This document shows positions 50,376 to 64,000 of a stretch of 64,000 nucleotides of DNA, piece by piece. The notes below the pieces were generated by a model, which worked only from the letters and a program-made list of their open reading frames with translations, did no database searches and was not told the DNA's origin. The stretch is from the NCBI RefSeq assembly GCF_900103805.1, contig NZ_FNIB01000008.1, positions 1 to 64,000 on the forward strand, read 5' to 3'. Position 1 is the stretch's first letter; each line of letters opens with the position of its first letter. The stretch comes from Cryobacterium flavum (GTDB lineage Bacteria; Actinomycetota; Actinomycetes; Actinomycetales; Microbacteriaceae). The position numbers were made by a program, and so were the translations under genes.

Positions 50376-51197
50376 ATGCGCGAAACCGACTTCTTGAACG
50401 GCGTTCGGGTACCCGTCATTGGGCAGGGAACCTGGCATCTCGGTGAAGACCCCGCGAAGCGAAAGACCGAGGTGGCGGCCCTGGGCGCCGGGATCGACGC
50501 CGGCCTGACCGTGATCGACACCGCCGAAATGTATGGCGACGGTGCCTCGGAAGAACTCGTCGGCGAGGCCATTCGAGGGCGACGCGATGAGGTCGTGCTG
50601 GTCAGCAAGGTCTACCCACATAATGCGAGCCGCAGCGGTGTCGTCGCTGCGTGCGAGCGCAGCCTGCGCCGGCTCGGAACCGATCGACTCGATGTCTACT
50701 TACTGCATTGGTCCGGCAGTATTCCACTCTCCGAGACCGTCGACGGGTTCGAACACCTCCGTGCCGCTGGCAAGATTCGGAGTTGGGGGTTATCGAATTT
50801 CGACCTGGATGATCTGGAGCCAGTACCCGAGGGATGTGCCACCAACCAGGTGCTCTACAACCTCGGCAGTCGGGGCATCGAGTTCGATCTGCTGCTTTGG
50901 CAGCAACACCAGCGTATGCCGCTTATGGCCTATTCGCCGCTCGGGCAGGGACCGTCCCTGTTGGAACATCCGCTGCTGGCCGAACTGGGAAAATGGCACG
51001 GGGTGACTGCTGCCCAGATCGCCCTGGCCTGGGTTATCCGGCAACCGGGCATCATCGCGATCCCCAAGGCTTCGTCTCTCGAGCACGTGCGCCAGAATGT
51101 CGGCGCGGGCGCGGTGGTTCTCGATGCTGAAGATTGTCTGGCTCTCGATAACGCATTTCCGGTGCCTCGCGGAAAGCAACCGCTCGATATTCTGTGA
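50376..51197 (+). CDS. Aldo/keto reductase
   Basis: 273 residues of the (beta/alpha)8 AKR family. The catalytic tetrad is complete: Asp48 and Tyr53 (DTAEMYGDG), Lys78 (VSKVYP) and His111 (YLLHW). NADPH-binding IPKASSLEHVRQN lies near the C-terminus. Length is normal. It reduces aldehydes or ketones. ATG 50376 lies 39 bases after the oxidoreductase gene, probably in the same transcript. Confidence 0.9.
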   Translation: MRETDFLNGVRVPVIGQGTWHLGEDPAKRKTEVAALGAGIDAGLTVIDTAEMYGDGASEELVGEAIRGRRDEVVLVSKVYPHNASRSGVVAACERSLRRLGTDRLDVYLLHWSGSIPLSETVDGFEHLRAAGKIRSWGLSNFDLDDLEPVPEGCATNQVLYNLGSRGIEFDLLLWQQHQRMPLMAYSPLGQGPSLLEHPLLAELGKWHGVTAAQIALAWVIRQPGIIAIPKASSLEHVRQNVGAGAVVLDAEDCLALDNAFPVPRGKQPLDIL

Positions 51198-51339
51198 CGG
51201 CGTCCGCTCGTTCCTGAAGCGCACTCCGGTCAGGTCGGGTTCTCTGAATTTGGTCACCGTCCGGACAGCCACCTCCACGAGGTGCGCAGTGGCAGATCAT
51301 GTCCGATCGTGATAAAACTGAGGCATGCTCATTTTCCGC

Positions 51340-51354
51340 ACAGTCTAGAACTGT
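51340..51354. promoter_or_regulatory. Short inverted repeat upstream of the formaldehyde dehydrogenase
   Basis: ACAGT CTAGA ACTGT, a 5-bp inverted repeat with a 5-base spacer, 85 bases before the fdhA-like start. It could be an operator. No regulator gene is adjacent, and repeats this short occur by chance. Confidence 0.3.
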
Positions 51355-51438
51355 CGGGACATTCATCCATTCAATACCTCCGAAAGTGAAGACGGATCTT
51401 CCGCAGCCACATTCAAAAAAGTCAAGGAGTGAAAAGAA

Positions 51439-52581
51439 ATGAAGGCAGTCGTTTACAAGGGCCCAAATGAAGTCAGTGTTGAAGACGTTCCGGACGCCAA
51501 GATCGAACGTCCCACTGATGTTTTGGTTCGCATTACGGCAACAAATATCTGCGGTTCAGATTTGCACATGTACGAGGGGCGCACCGACTTCGAAGTTGGA
51601 CGCACGTTTGGCCACGAAAATATGGGCGAGGTCATCGAGATCGGTAACGGCGTCGACGCGGTCAAGGTCGGCGATCGGGTCGTGTTGCCGTTCAATATTT
51701 CCTGCGGATTTTGCAAGAATTGCGAACGCGGTTTTACCAACTATTGCATGACCACTCAACCAGACCCGGTCGGCGCGGGCGCCGCTTACGGCTTCGCGGG
51801 AATGGGTCCGTATCCCGGCGGTCAAGCCCAAATGCTGCGTGTGCCCTACGGCGACAGCAACTGCCTGCGCTTGGGTGAAGACGCGATAGAAAAGCAAAAC
51901 GATTACGTGATGCTGTCGGACATCTTTCCGACGGGTTATCACGCTACCGAGATGGCCGGCGTTATCCCCGGTGACACCGTGGTGATTTACGGTGCGGGTC
52001 CGGTCGGGCTCATGGCCGCCCTGTCCGCGACGATCAAGGGCGCGAGTAAAGTCTGGGTTGTGGACCGACGCCCGGACCGGCTGGCCCTCGCCGAGCAGAT
52101 CGGTGCAATCGCCGTTGATGATTCGAAGGTGGATCCGGTTCAGTTCGTGCTGGACCAGACCAAGGGTATCGGCGCGGATCGGGGTTGTGAATGCGTGGGC
52201 TATCAGGCCCACGATCCACAGGGCACCGAAGATCCCGCTATGACTCTGAATCGGCTGATTCAGTCCGTGCGCATCACCGGGGGCATTGGCGTTGTCGGCG
52301 TCTTTCTGCCGGCAGATCCCGGCGGCTTCGACGAGAACGCTAAGCAGGGCAAGCTGGCCATTGACTATGGCCTGCAGTGGCTCAAGGGGCAAAGCATGGG
52401 CAGCGGCCAATGCCCGGTGAAGAAATACAATCGGCAATTGCGCGACCTGATTGCCGTGGGCAAGGCCAAGCCTTCATGGATCGTTTCGCACGAGGTCCCG
52501 CTCAGCGAAGCCGTGGATGCCTACAAGAACTTCGGCGACCGCAATAACGGGTGGACCAAAGTCATCCTCAAGCCCGAGTAG
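51439..52581 (+). CDS. fdhA: Glutathione-independent formaldehyde dehydrogenase
   Basis: 380-residue zinc alcohol dehydrogenase. Catalytic zinc ligands are Cys38 (NICGSDLHMY) and His59 (GHENMG). The structural zinc is held by Cys89, Cys92, Cys95 and Cys103 (CGFCKNCERGFTNYC). MGPYPGGQAQMLRVPYGDSN and DIFPTGYHATEMAGV are specific to the Pseudomonas-type formaldehyde dehydrogenase (dismutase), which holds NAD tightly and needs no glutathione. ATG 51439 has AAGGAG about nine bases upstream. It probably detoxifies formaldehyde. Confidence 0.92.
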   Translation: MKAVVYKGPNEVSVEDVPDAKIERPTDVLVRITATNICGSDLHMYEGRTDFEVGRTFGHENMGEVIEIGNGVDAVKVGDRVVLPFNISCGFCKNCERGFTNYCMTTQPDPVGAGAAYGFAGMGPYPGGQAQMLRVPYGDSNCLRLGEDAIEKQNDYVMLSDIFPTGYHATEMAGVIPGDTVVIYGAGPVGLMAALSATIKGASKVWVVDRRPDRLALAEQIGAIAVDDSKVDPVQFVLDQTKGIGADRGCECVGYQAHDPQGTEDPAMTLNRLIQSVRITGGIGVVGVFLPADPGGFDENAKQGKLAIDYGLQWLKGQSMGSGQCPVKKYNRQLRDLIAVGKAKPSWIVSHEVPLSEAVDAYKNFGDRNNGWTKVILKPE

Positions 52582-52756
52582 ACCACTGTCGAACTAACTC
52601 GCCGCGGCGCGTTCACCGCTCGGACTCGAACGTGGAAGGAGTGAACACGAGTTCGTCCAATGATCCAACCGAAAGCGCAACCATCACAGGCACCGACATG
52701 GTCGCCGAGTTCGGCGGGGCGGCATTCGCGGGTGCCGCCCCTGATCAGCCGGACGA

Positions 52757-52801
52757 CCCGTTCACCGGGACCCGTTCACCGGGACGGCGCGTTCAGCGGG
52801 A
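52757..52801. repeat. 14-bp tandem repeat (2 exact copies plus 1 degenerate copy)
   Basis: CCCGTTCACCGGGA occurs at 52757-52770 and 52771-52784, and a degenerate copy GCGTTCAGCGGGA is at 52789-52801. On the minus strand it forms the 3' end of the gene at 52762. Because 14 is not a multiple of three, the copies are read in different frames and the last creates the stop codon. Confidence 0.85.
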
Positions 52802-53274
52802 CGGCGCTTGCCGCCCGAAGCCCCACAGGGTAGCGGCGACAACAACCCCATATGCCAGTGCGGGGCGATGTCGCTGGCCCAGTCTTTGGCGGTCCAGGTG
52901 CGGGGGTCGGTCACCCCGAGAACCGTCATCGGCACGTTGCCGCCAATCAGCGCGCCAACCGTGGCCGCCAGTCCGCTCATCACCGGCGCGGGTCGCCAAC
53001 CGGCAGAGCGGAAGAGTCCGAGCAGTGCACCAACACCCACGCCCACGATCACACCGGTCATCGGCCCGATGCCCGCGATCCGATTTTTTCTCACCACGTC
53101 AGATCCGGGGATTGTGAGCTGGGCGACGTCGGCAAGTTTCTCGACGGTGGCCTGCGGAGTGGAGCTGGCCGGTCTGCCTTTGAGCGCCATCCCGAGGTAG
53201 CTCACGGCGTTGAGCGCGGTGGTGCCTGCCGCGCCAGCCGCCGCGCCGCCCAGGAACCCACGGAGCAGGCTCAT
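52762..53274 (-). CDS. Hypothetical protein with glycine-rich membrane segments
   Basis: 170 residues from ATG 53274: LLRGFLGGAAAGAAGTTALNAVSYLGM, PASSTPQATVEKLADVA, then GPMTGVIVGVGVGALLGLF, a WRPAPVMSGLAATVGALIGGN segment and TDPRTWTAKDWASDIAPH. Three or four weakly hydrophobic Gly/Ala-rich segments suggest a membrane protein. I recall similar proteins in actinobacteria but can name no family or function. The last ~20 residues arise from the 14-bp repeat. A 17-codon leader frame (53324 to 53272) with AAGGAG before its ATG overlaps the start codon. Confidence 0.65.
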   Translation of the reverse strand: MSLLRGFLGGAAAGAAGTTALNAVSYLGMALKGRPASSTPQATVEKLADVAQLTIPGSDVVRKNRIAGIGPMTGVIVGVGVGALLGLFRSAGWRPAPVMSGLAATVGALIGGNVPMTVLGVTDPRTWTAKDWASDIAPHWHMGLLSPLPCGASGGKRRPAERAVPVNGSR

Positions 53275-53491
53275 GGTCGACGAACGAGTTCGGCGGAGAA
53301 ATAGTAATCGCATGTGCTGGGCATGGCACTCCTTCGAAAGAGGCGACAACGCATCGGCCTGATTTCGGCTTACACCGACAGCAGCCGCATTTCAAGAGGA
53401 CTGGCTGTAGTGGCCCATTACGAACAACGTCGGACGCTCGGTGCGCGGCCGGTGGAATTTCACGCAAAACCAAGGAAACCTGTGCGGCAGC

Positions 53492-56936
<3,445 letters not shown>

Positions 56937-56973
56937 CCAACGAGTGTACGCGGAGTATCTGACACGGCCAAGG

Positions 56974-58167
56974 TCAGCGCCCGGGCACCCGATCGGCCAT
57001 TCCGGCCCGGAGCGCCTGGGCGTGCGCGGCCGGCAACGCCGCGAGCAGCGCGTCGACGTCGGCATCGGTCGACGTGTGGCCCAGGGTGATCCGCAGAGCA
57101 CCGCGGGATTCGATCTCGTTGCGCCCCATCGCCCGCAGCACGTGCGAGGGTTCGGGCACCCCGGCCTGGCAGGCCGACCCGGTCGACACCGACACCCCGG
57201 CGGCGTCGAGCAGAAACAGCAGCGAGTCGCCCTCGCAGCCGGCAAAACTGAAGTGCGCGTTACCCGGCAGCCGAATGATCGGGTCGCCATTGAGCACAGC
57301 ATCGGGTGCGACCCGCGCCACGCCTGCGATCACCCGGTCGCGCAGGGCTGCCAGGCGCGCGGTTTCGCCGCCGGCAGCCGCAGACAGCTCAGCCGACAGA
57401 GCGGATGCCGCCACCGCGAACGACACCGCTGCCGCGACATCCTGCGTGCCGCTGCGCACCTTACGCTGCTGTCCGCCACCGTGGATGAGCGGTTCGACGG
57501 TGGTGGCGCGACCGAGCACGAGAGCGCCGATACCGACCGGTCCGCCGACCTTGTGCGCCGAGACGCTGAGCGCCGACACCCCGGCGGCGGCCAGCGTGCG
57601 AAAGTCCACCGGAATATAGCCGTACGCCGCAACGGCGTCGACGTGCACCGGAATGCCGTGCACCGCGGCGAGCGCCGCCACCTCGGCGACGGGTTCGATG
57701 GTGCCGACCTCATTGTTGGCCATGATCACGCTGACCAGCGCAATATCAAACGGGTCCCGGGCAATAGCAGCCTTGAGCGCGGCGAGGTCGACGCGGCCCT
57801 GGTCGTCGAGCGGAATCCACTCGATCACGGCACCGTCATGCTCGGCGAGCCACTCGACGGTGTCGAGGGTGGCGTGGTGTTCGCCGCCGGGCACCAGAAT
57901 GCGCCGGCGCGGGGCGCGCGCCCAGTACAGCCCCTTGATTCCGAGGTTGATGGCCTCGGTGCCGCTGCCGGTGAAAACAACCTCGATCGGGTCGCAGCCG
58001 AGGCTGGCGGCCACGATTTCGCGCGACTCTTCGAGCATCCGCTTGGCATTCTGCCCCTGGCTGTGCACCGAAGCGGGGTTACCGACGACACCCATCGCTT
58101 CGGCGTAGGCGGCAATAGCGGCGGGGAGCATGGGCGTGGTCGCCGCATGGTCCAAATAGACAACCAT
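56974..58167 (-). CDS. Cysteine desulfurase (IscS/NifS-like)
   Basis: 397 residues: YLDHAATTP start, PLP-site [31 protein letters not shown] Lys206 in [10 protein letters not shown], and catalytic Cys in [17 protein letters not shown]. The short loop before the Cys resembles the NifS/IscS class. The usual Gln in HxDAVQA, which hydrogen-bonds PLP, is Ala (DAVAA). It lies just upstream of mnmA and probably supplies its persulfide sulfur. Confidence 0.92.
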   Translation of the reverse strand: MVVYLDHAATTPMLPAAIAAYAEAMGVVGNPASVHSQGQNAKRMLEESREIVAASLGCDPIEVVFTGSGTEAINLGIKGLYWARAPRRRILVPGGEHHATLDTVEWLAEHDGAVIEWIPLDDQGRVDLAALKAAIARDPFDIALVSVIMANNEVGTIEPVAEVAALAAVHGIPVHVDAVAAYGYIPVDFRTLAAAGVSALSVSAHKVGGPVGIGALVLGRATTVEPLIHGGGQQRKVRSGTQDVAAAVSFAVAASALSAELSAAAGGETARLAALRDRVIAGVARVAPDAVLNGDPIIRLPGNAHFSFAGCEGDSLLFLLDAAGVSVSTGSACQAGVPEPSHVLRAMGRNEIESRGALRITLGHTSTDADVDALLAALPAAHAQALRAGMADRVPGR

Positions 58168-58267
58168 GCCCCCTATTTTACGCCCCCAAATTTTACGCAC
58201 CCCAAATTTACCGTCGAGCGGATGCCGGTGGTCGTCAGCTTCCCGCACACTGATTATTCTTGAACCC

Positions 58268-60346
<2,079 letters not shown>

Positions 60347-60350
60347 CCGG

Positions 60351-62918
60351 CTAGTTCGCGATGGCGACCAGACCCATTTCGGCCGGGCTGATCAGCAGGT
60401 CATTGCGGGGAACGACACGCACGGTATACCCAAAGGCTCCGGCCCGGTCGAGCTCGACCGTTCCGGTGAACAGGGTGGCGCCGCCGGTCGATGCTTCTTT
60501 CAGCGGTGCCGGTTCGAGCGCCTGAATGGCCACGTCGCGCAGCTCGTCGGTGCCCAGGCTCTTGCCGTAGACGACCTCGACGGTCACGTCCTCTGCCGCC
60601 AGTCCGCCGAGCTGCACGTGTGCGCGCAGGTGCAGGTCGTCGCCCACTTCGGGCACCGACGAGACACCGCCCGATTCCACGTGGGTCACCGCGACCTGCG
60701 GCCAGGCCGACACGATCCGGCCCTTCCACGCGGCCAGTTCGCGGGCCGCGCGGTAGTTGTTGGCCGACATCAGCCCTTCGTAGTGTCCGGCCGGGCGATA
60801 CAGCCGCTGCACGTACTCGCTGACCATACGGTCGGCGGACAGTGCCGGCGAGAGGGTGGCGAGGGTGTGCCGAATATTCGAGACCCACCGTTCGGGCACG
60901 TCATCGGCGTTCCGTTCGTAGAACGTCGGGGCGACCTGATGCTCGATCAGGTCGTAGAGCGCTTCGGCTTCGAGCCGGTCGCGTTCAGCGGAGTCGCCGG
61001 CCGAATCGGCAGACGGAATCGCCCAGCCGTTCTTGCCGTCGTAGTATTCGGGCCACCAGCCGTCGAGGATCGACAGGTTGAGGGCACCGTTGAGGGCAGC
61101 CTTCATGCCGCTCGTTCCGCAGGCCTCGAGCGGACGGAGCGGATTGTTGAGCCAAACATCCGTTCCCGGGTACATCAGCTGGGCCATGGCGATGTTGTAG
61201 TCGGGCAGAAAAGCGATGCGCGTGCGCAGGGCCGGGTCGGCCGCGAACTGCACGATCTTCTGGATCAGGCGTTTGCCCTCTTCGTCGGCGGGGTGCGACT
61301 TGCCGGCGATGACGATCTGAATCGGATGCTCCGAGTGCAGCAGCAGGGCGCGCAAACGTTCAGGGTCGTGCAACATCAGGGTGAGCCGCTTGTAGGTAGG
61401 AACACGGCGGGCGAACCCGATGGTCAGCACGTTCGGGTCGAAGACACGATTGATCCAGGTCGGGGGGATGCCGCCCGGGTTCTGGTCCCGCCAGGCGTTC
61501 AGCAGTCGGCGGCGGGCATCCTCGACGAATTGCAGGCGCATCTGACCGCGCACCGACCACAGGTCCTGGTCGGAGACATCCGCAGAGGCCCAGTTGGCCG
61601 TCGAGGTGTCGCTCGTGCCGAGCTTGGTGTGGGCGAGGCTCTTCAGCGCCGGGTCGGTCCAACTCTGCGCGTGCACGCCATTCGTGATCGACGTGATCGG
61701 AACATCCGCTGAATCAAAGCCAGGCCACAGGCCGTTGAACATGCGACGGCTGACCTCGCCGTGCAGGGTCGAGACACCGTTGGCGTGCTGGCCGAGCCGC
61801 AACCCCATAATGGCCATGTTGAACACGTCGTTGGAACCGCCATCGTAGCTCTCAGCGCCGAGCGCGAGCAGATCTTCCACATCGACGCCGGGCAGCAGGT
61901 CGGTGCCGAAGTAGCGTCGCACGAGCGACCGCTCGAAGCGGTCGATGCCGGCGGCGACCGGAGTGTGGGTGGTGAAAACGGTGCCGGCGCGGGCCACCTG
62001 CAGAGCTTCCTGAAAGCTGAGGCCCTCGCCGATCAGGCTGGAGATGCGCTCGAGGCCGAGGAAACCGGCGTGACCCTCGTTGGTGTGGAACACTTCGGGC
62101 TCCGGCAGTCCGTGCAGCGAGCTCCACAGCTTCACCGCGCGAGCACCGCCGATGCCCAGCAGCAGTTCCTGCAGCAGGCGGTGTTCGCCGCCGCCGCCAT
62201 ACAGGCGGTCGGTGACCAGGCGCAGGTCGTCGGCGTTCTCCGGAATGTCGGCGTCGAGCAACAGCAAACGCACTCGGCCCACCTTGGCCTGCCAGACCCG
62301 GGCATGCAGGGTGCGGTCGTCGGGCAGCGCGAGCGACACCTGTACGGCGGAGCCGTCGGCCCGGCGCAGCACGGCGAGCGGAAGCCCGTCGGGGTCGAGC
62401 AGCGGATAGCTTTCCATCTGCCAGCCGTCAGGAGAGATGGCCTGGCTGAAGTAGCCGGCGCGATAGAACAGGCCGACGCCGACCAAAGGCAGGCCAAGGT
62501 CCGAAGCGCTCTTCAGGTGGTCACCGGCGAGAATGCCGAGGCCCCCCGAATACTGCGGCAGGGCAGCGGCGATGCCGAACTCCGGTGAGAAGTAGGCGAT
62601 GGCGGCCGGCTTCTCGCCCTCGAGCCCCTGGTACCAGCGTGGCTGCTCGAGATAGTCGCGCAACCCGTCACGGGTGGCGTTGACCTCGGCGACGTAGTCG
62701 TGATCCTGCGCGAGATCGTCGAGGCGACGCGGGGCGACGGCACCGAGCAGCGCGACCGGGTCGGTGCCGATCTCGCGCCAGAGCTCGGGGGCAATGTGCT
62801 CGAATAGTTGCCGTGTGGGCTCATGCCACGACCAGCGGAGATTGCCGGCAAGCTCCTCCAGAGCCGCGAGCGGCTCGGGGAGAACGGCACGGACGGTAAA
62901 TTTACGGATGGCCTTCAC
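60351..62918 (-). CDS. glgP: Alpha-glucan (glycogen) phosphorylase
   Basis: 855 residues from GTG 62918. An N-terminal DUF3417 segment (RWSWHEPTRQLFEHI) precedes the catalytic part: AYFSPEFGIAAALPQYSGGLGILAGD, FTTHTPVAAGIDRF, FARRVPTYKRLTLML and the PLP Lys in EACGTSGMKAALNGALNLS. This short-type phosphorylase releases glucose-1-phosphate from alpha-1,4-glucans, or in GlgE-pathway bacteria can extend or shorten maltosyl chains. It is divergent from glgE. Confidence 0.95.
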   Translation of the reverse strand: MKAIRKFTVRAVLPEPLAALEELAGNLRWSWHEPTRQLFEHIAPELWREIGTDPVALLGAVAPRRLDDLAQDHDYVAEVNATRDGLRDYLEQPRWYQGLEGEKPAAIAYFSPEFGIAAALPQYSGGLGILAGDHLKSASDLGLPLVGVGLFYRAGYFSQAISPDGWQMESYPLLDPDGLPLAVLRRADGSAVQVSLALPDDRTLHARVWQAKVGRVRLLLLDADIPENADDLRLVTDRLYGGGGEHRLLQELLLGIGGARAVKLWSSLHGLPEPEVFHTNEGHAGFLGLERISSLIGEGLSFQEALQVARAGTVFTTHTPVAAGIDRFERSLVRRYFGTDLLPGVDVEDLLALGAESYDGGSNDVFNMAIMGLRLGQHANGVSTLHGEVSRRMFNGLWPGFDSADVPITSITNGVHAQSWTDPALKSLAHTKLGTSDTSTANWASADVSDQDLWSVRGQMRLQFVEDARRRLLNAWRDQNPGGIPPTWINRVFDPNVLTIGFARRVPTYKRLTLMLHDPERLRALLLHSEHPIQIVIAGKSHPADEEGKRLIQKIVQFAADPALRTRIAFLPDYNIAMAQLMYPGTDVWLNNPLRPLEACGTSGMKAALNGALNLSILDGWWPEYYDGKNGWAIPSADSAGDSAERDRLEAEALYDLIEHQVAPTFYERNADDVPERWVSNIRHTLATLSPALSADRMVSEYVQRLYRPAGHYEGLMSANNYRAARELAAWKGRIVSAWPQVAVTHVESGGVSSVPEVGDDLHLRAHVQLGGLAAEDVTVEVVYGKSLGTDELRDVAIQALEPAPLKEASTGGATLFTGTVELDRAGAFGYTVRVVPRNDLLISPAEMGLVAIAN

Positions 62919-63034
62919 GAGGTCAACCTTAGGGGTGCCACGTGTCCAACACGTAACAGTCAAACTTCACCGCGCGCACGCCAGGAGGGCAGAACGCGGA
63001 AGCCATTGCCACGCTTTCACGCTACGGTCGTGGT

Positions 63035-64000
63035 GTGGCCAAGACAGCAGCAAAAAAAACGATCCTGACGACAGCATCGAGCAGCGCCCCCGCGCGCGTG
63101 TCTGCGGGCGCGGCTGCGGGAAGCCGCGCCGCCGCATCCGTTGGTCGAATCCCCGTTCTCGACCTGTCTCCCCAGCTGAACGACAACCTCTGGCCGGCCC
63201 GCGCCTTCGTGGGCGAAGTGGTGCCGTTTGGCGCGACCGCTTTTCGTGAGGGACACGACCTCATCGGCGTCGATCTGCAGCTGACGGCGCCCGACGGCAG
63301 CACCACGCGGCATCCGATGGCGTTGCAGGCCGACGGCACCGACCGCTACGGCACCGAGGCCCAACTCGGCGCTGCTGGCCACTGGACCTATCGGGTGCGA
63401 GCCTACGCCGACGACTTCGCCACCTGGGAACACAATGCCGCGATCAAGATACCGGCCGGCATTGACGTGGAACTCATGTTCACCATCGGCGGCGAACTCC
63501 TCACCCAGGCCGGCGTCGACAAAGCCCGCCCGCTCGCCGCCCGCCGTCTGTTTCAAGCGGCCGCGAAGACCCTCGCCGACACCGGTAAGCCGGCCACCGA
63601 GCGTTTTCTCGCCGTGGCAGATGCCGCCCTCCTGCAGGCCATCAGTGCCCACCCCCTCGCCGGACTAGCCTCGCTATCGGCCGAGCGCACGATTATCGTC
63701 GAACGGGCCAGAGCCGGGGTCGGCTCCTGGTACGAATTCTTTCCACGCTCGGAGGGCGCCGTGCGGCGCGCCGACGGCAGCTGGAAAAGCGGAACGTTCC
63801 GCACCGCAGCCAAGCGACTGCCCGAAGTGGCCGCCATGGGCTTCGACGTGCTCTACCTTCCGCCGATTCACCCGATCGGGCAGGCCTTTCGCAAGGGGCC
63901 GAATAATTCGCTCGAGGTCGCCCCCGGCGATCCGGGCTCGCCCTGGGCGATCGGCTCGAAAGACGGCGGCCACGACGCCATCCACCCAGACCTCGGCACG
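63035..64000 (+). CDS. glgE: Maltose-1-phosphate maltosyltransferase GlgE, N-terminal part (cut by window end)
   Basis: The first 322 residues from GTG 63035. A Lys/Ala/Ser-rich tail of about 35 residues leads into the N-terminal domains (RIPVLDLSPQLN, ARAFVGEVVPFGATAFREGHD), then GSWYEFFPRSEGAVRRADGSW and MGFDVLYLPPIHPIGQAFRKGPNN. WYEFFPRS and the closing AIGSKDGGHDAIHPDLGT are diagnostic of GlgE. It transfers maltosyl units from maltose-1-phosphate to alpha-glucans. The catalytic residues lie beyond the window. Confidence 0.95.
   Translation, partial: MAKTAAKKTILTTASSSAPARVSAGAAAGSRAAASVGRIPVLDLSPQLNDNLWPARAFVGEVVPFGATAFREGHDLIGVDLQLTAPDGSTTRHPMALQADGTDRYGTEAQLGAAGHWTYRVRAYADDFATWEHNAAIKIPAGIDVELMFTIGGELLTQAGVDKARPLAARRLFQAAAKTLADTGKPATERFLAVADAALLQAISAHPLAGLASLSAERTIIVERARAGVGSWYEFFPRSEGAVRRADGSWKSGTFRTAAKRLPEVAAMGFDVLYLPPIHPIGQAFRKGPNNSLEVAPGDPGSPWAIGSKDGGHDAIHPDLGT

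Overview
The window is high-GC DNA from an actinobacterium. GTG and TTG starts are frequent, it carries the GlgE glycogen route and the gatC-gatA-gatB and mnmA-ligA order of the group, and the sugar ABC systems have no dedicated ATPase. Overall it most resembles Microbacteriaceae (Cryobacterium or Salinibacterium type). The lineage is inferred from gene families and layout, not from a marker-gene comparison.

Positions 1 to about 12,560 look like an accessory, partly decayed island ending at tRNA-Arg(TCT). It holds a DHFR-like fragment, an SRPBCC protein, an ECF42-type sigma factor with two YCII/DGPF partners and an alpha/beta hydrolase, an arginase-fold protein, a truncated epimerase, a Nudix gene followed by a badly broken LOG-family gene, and a divergent TetR/flavin monooxygenase pair. 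It ends with a dead IS3-family element fused to a tyrosine integrase that has lost its C-terminal catalytic box, an excisionase-like gene, and the tRNA.

Positions 13,000 to 29,800 are a catabolic region. A LeuB/tartrate-dehydrogenase-like gene faces an aldehyde dehydrogenase-SDR pair. Next come a sugar ABC transporter (binding protein and two permeases), a second SDR, a RbsD/FucU mutarotase and an IclR regulator. A five-gene operon on the opposite strand (peptide-type binding protein, two permeases, fused dual ATPase, amidase) faces a FadR-type GntR regulator. Almost the same palindrome, with core TGGTCAGACCA, lies both in front of the aldehyde dehydrogenase and in front of the peptide/amidase operon. 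This suggests one GntR regulon split over about 15 kb. The sugar operon has a strong consensus promoter followed by TGTGCGAA-type repeats, probably the IclR operator.

Positions 29,800 to 45,750 hold housekeeping and transport genes: a thioredoxin-like protein, oligoribonuclease, tRNA-His, a zincin, a D,D-carboxypeptidase-like protein, a TPP-riboswitch-controlled YkoE-YkoD-YkoC transporter operon that continues into a P-loop kinase, a GerW-like protein, DNA polymerase IV, a PotADBC-type polyamine transporter facing a GntR regulator coupled to a soluble Cache-domain protein, and a ferritin-like/VIT1 membrane protein.

Positions 45,750 to 64,000 are mostly core: gatCAB, ligA, mnmA, a cysteine desulfurase and the glgX, glgP, glgE glycogen genes, with glgE cut by the window end. 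A small redox group interrupts it: a frameshifted quinone oxidoreductase, an aldo/keto reductase and a glutathione-independent formaldehyde dehydrogenase.
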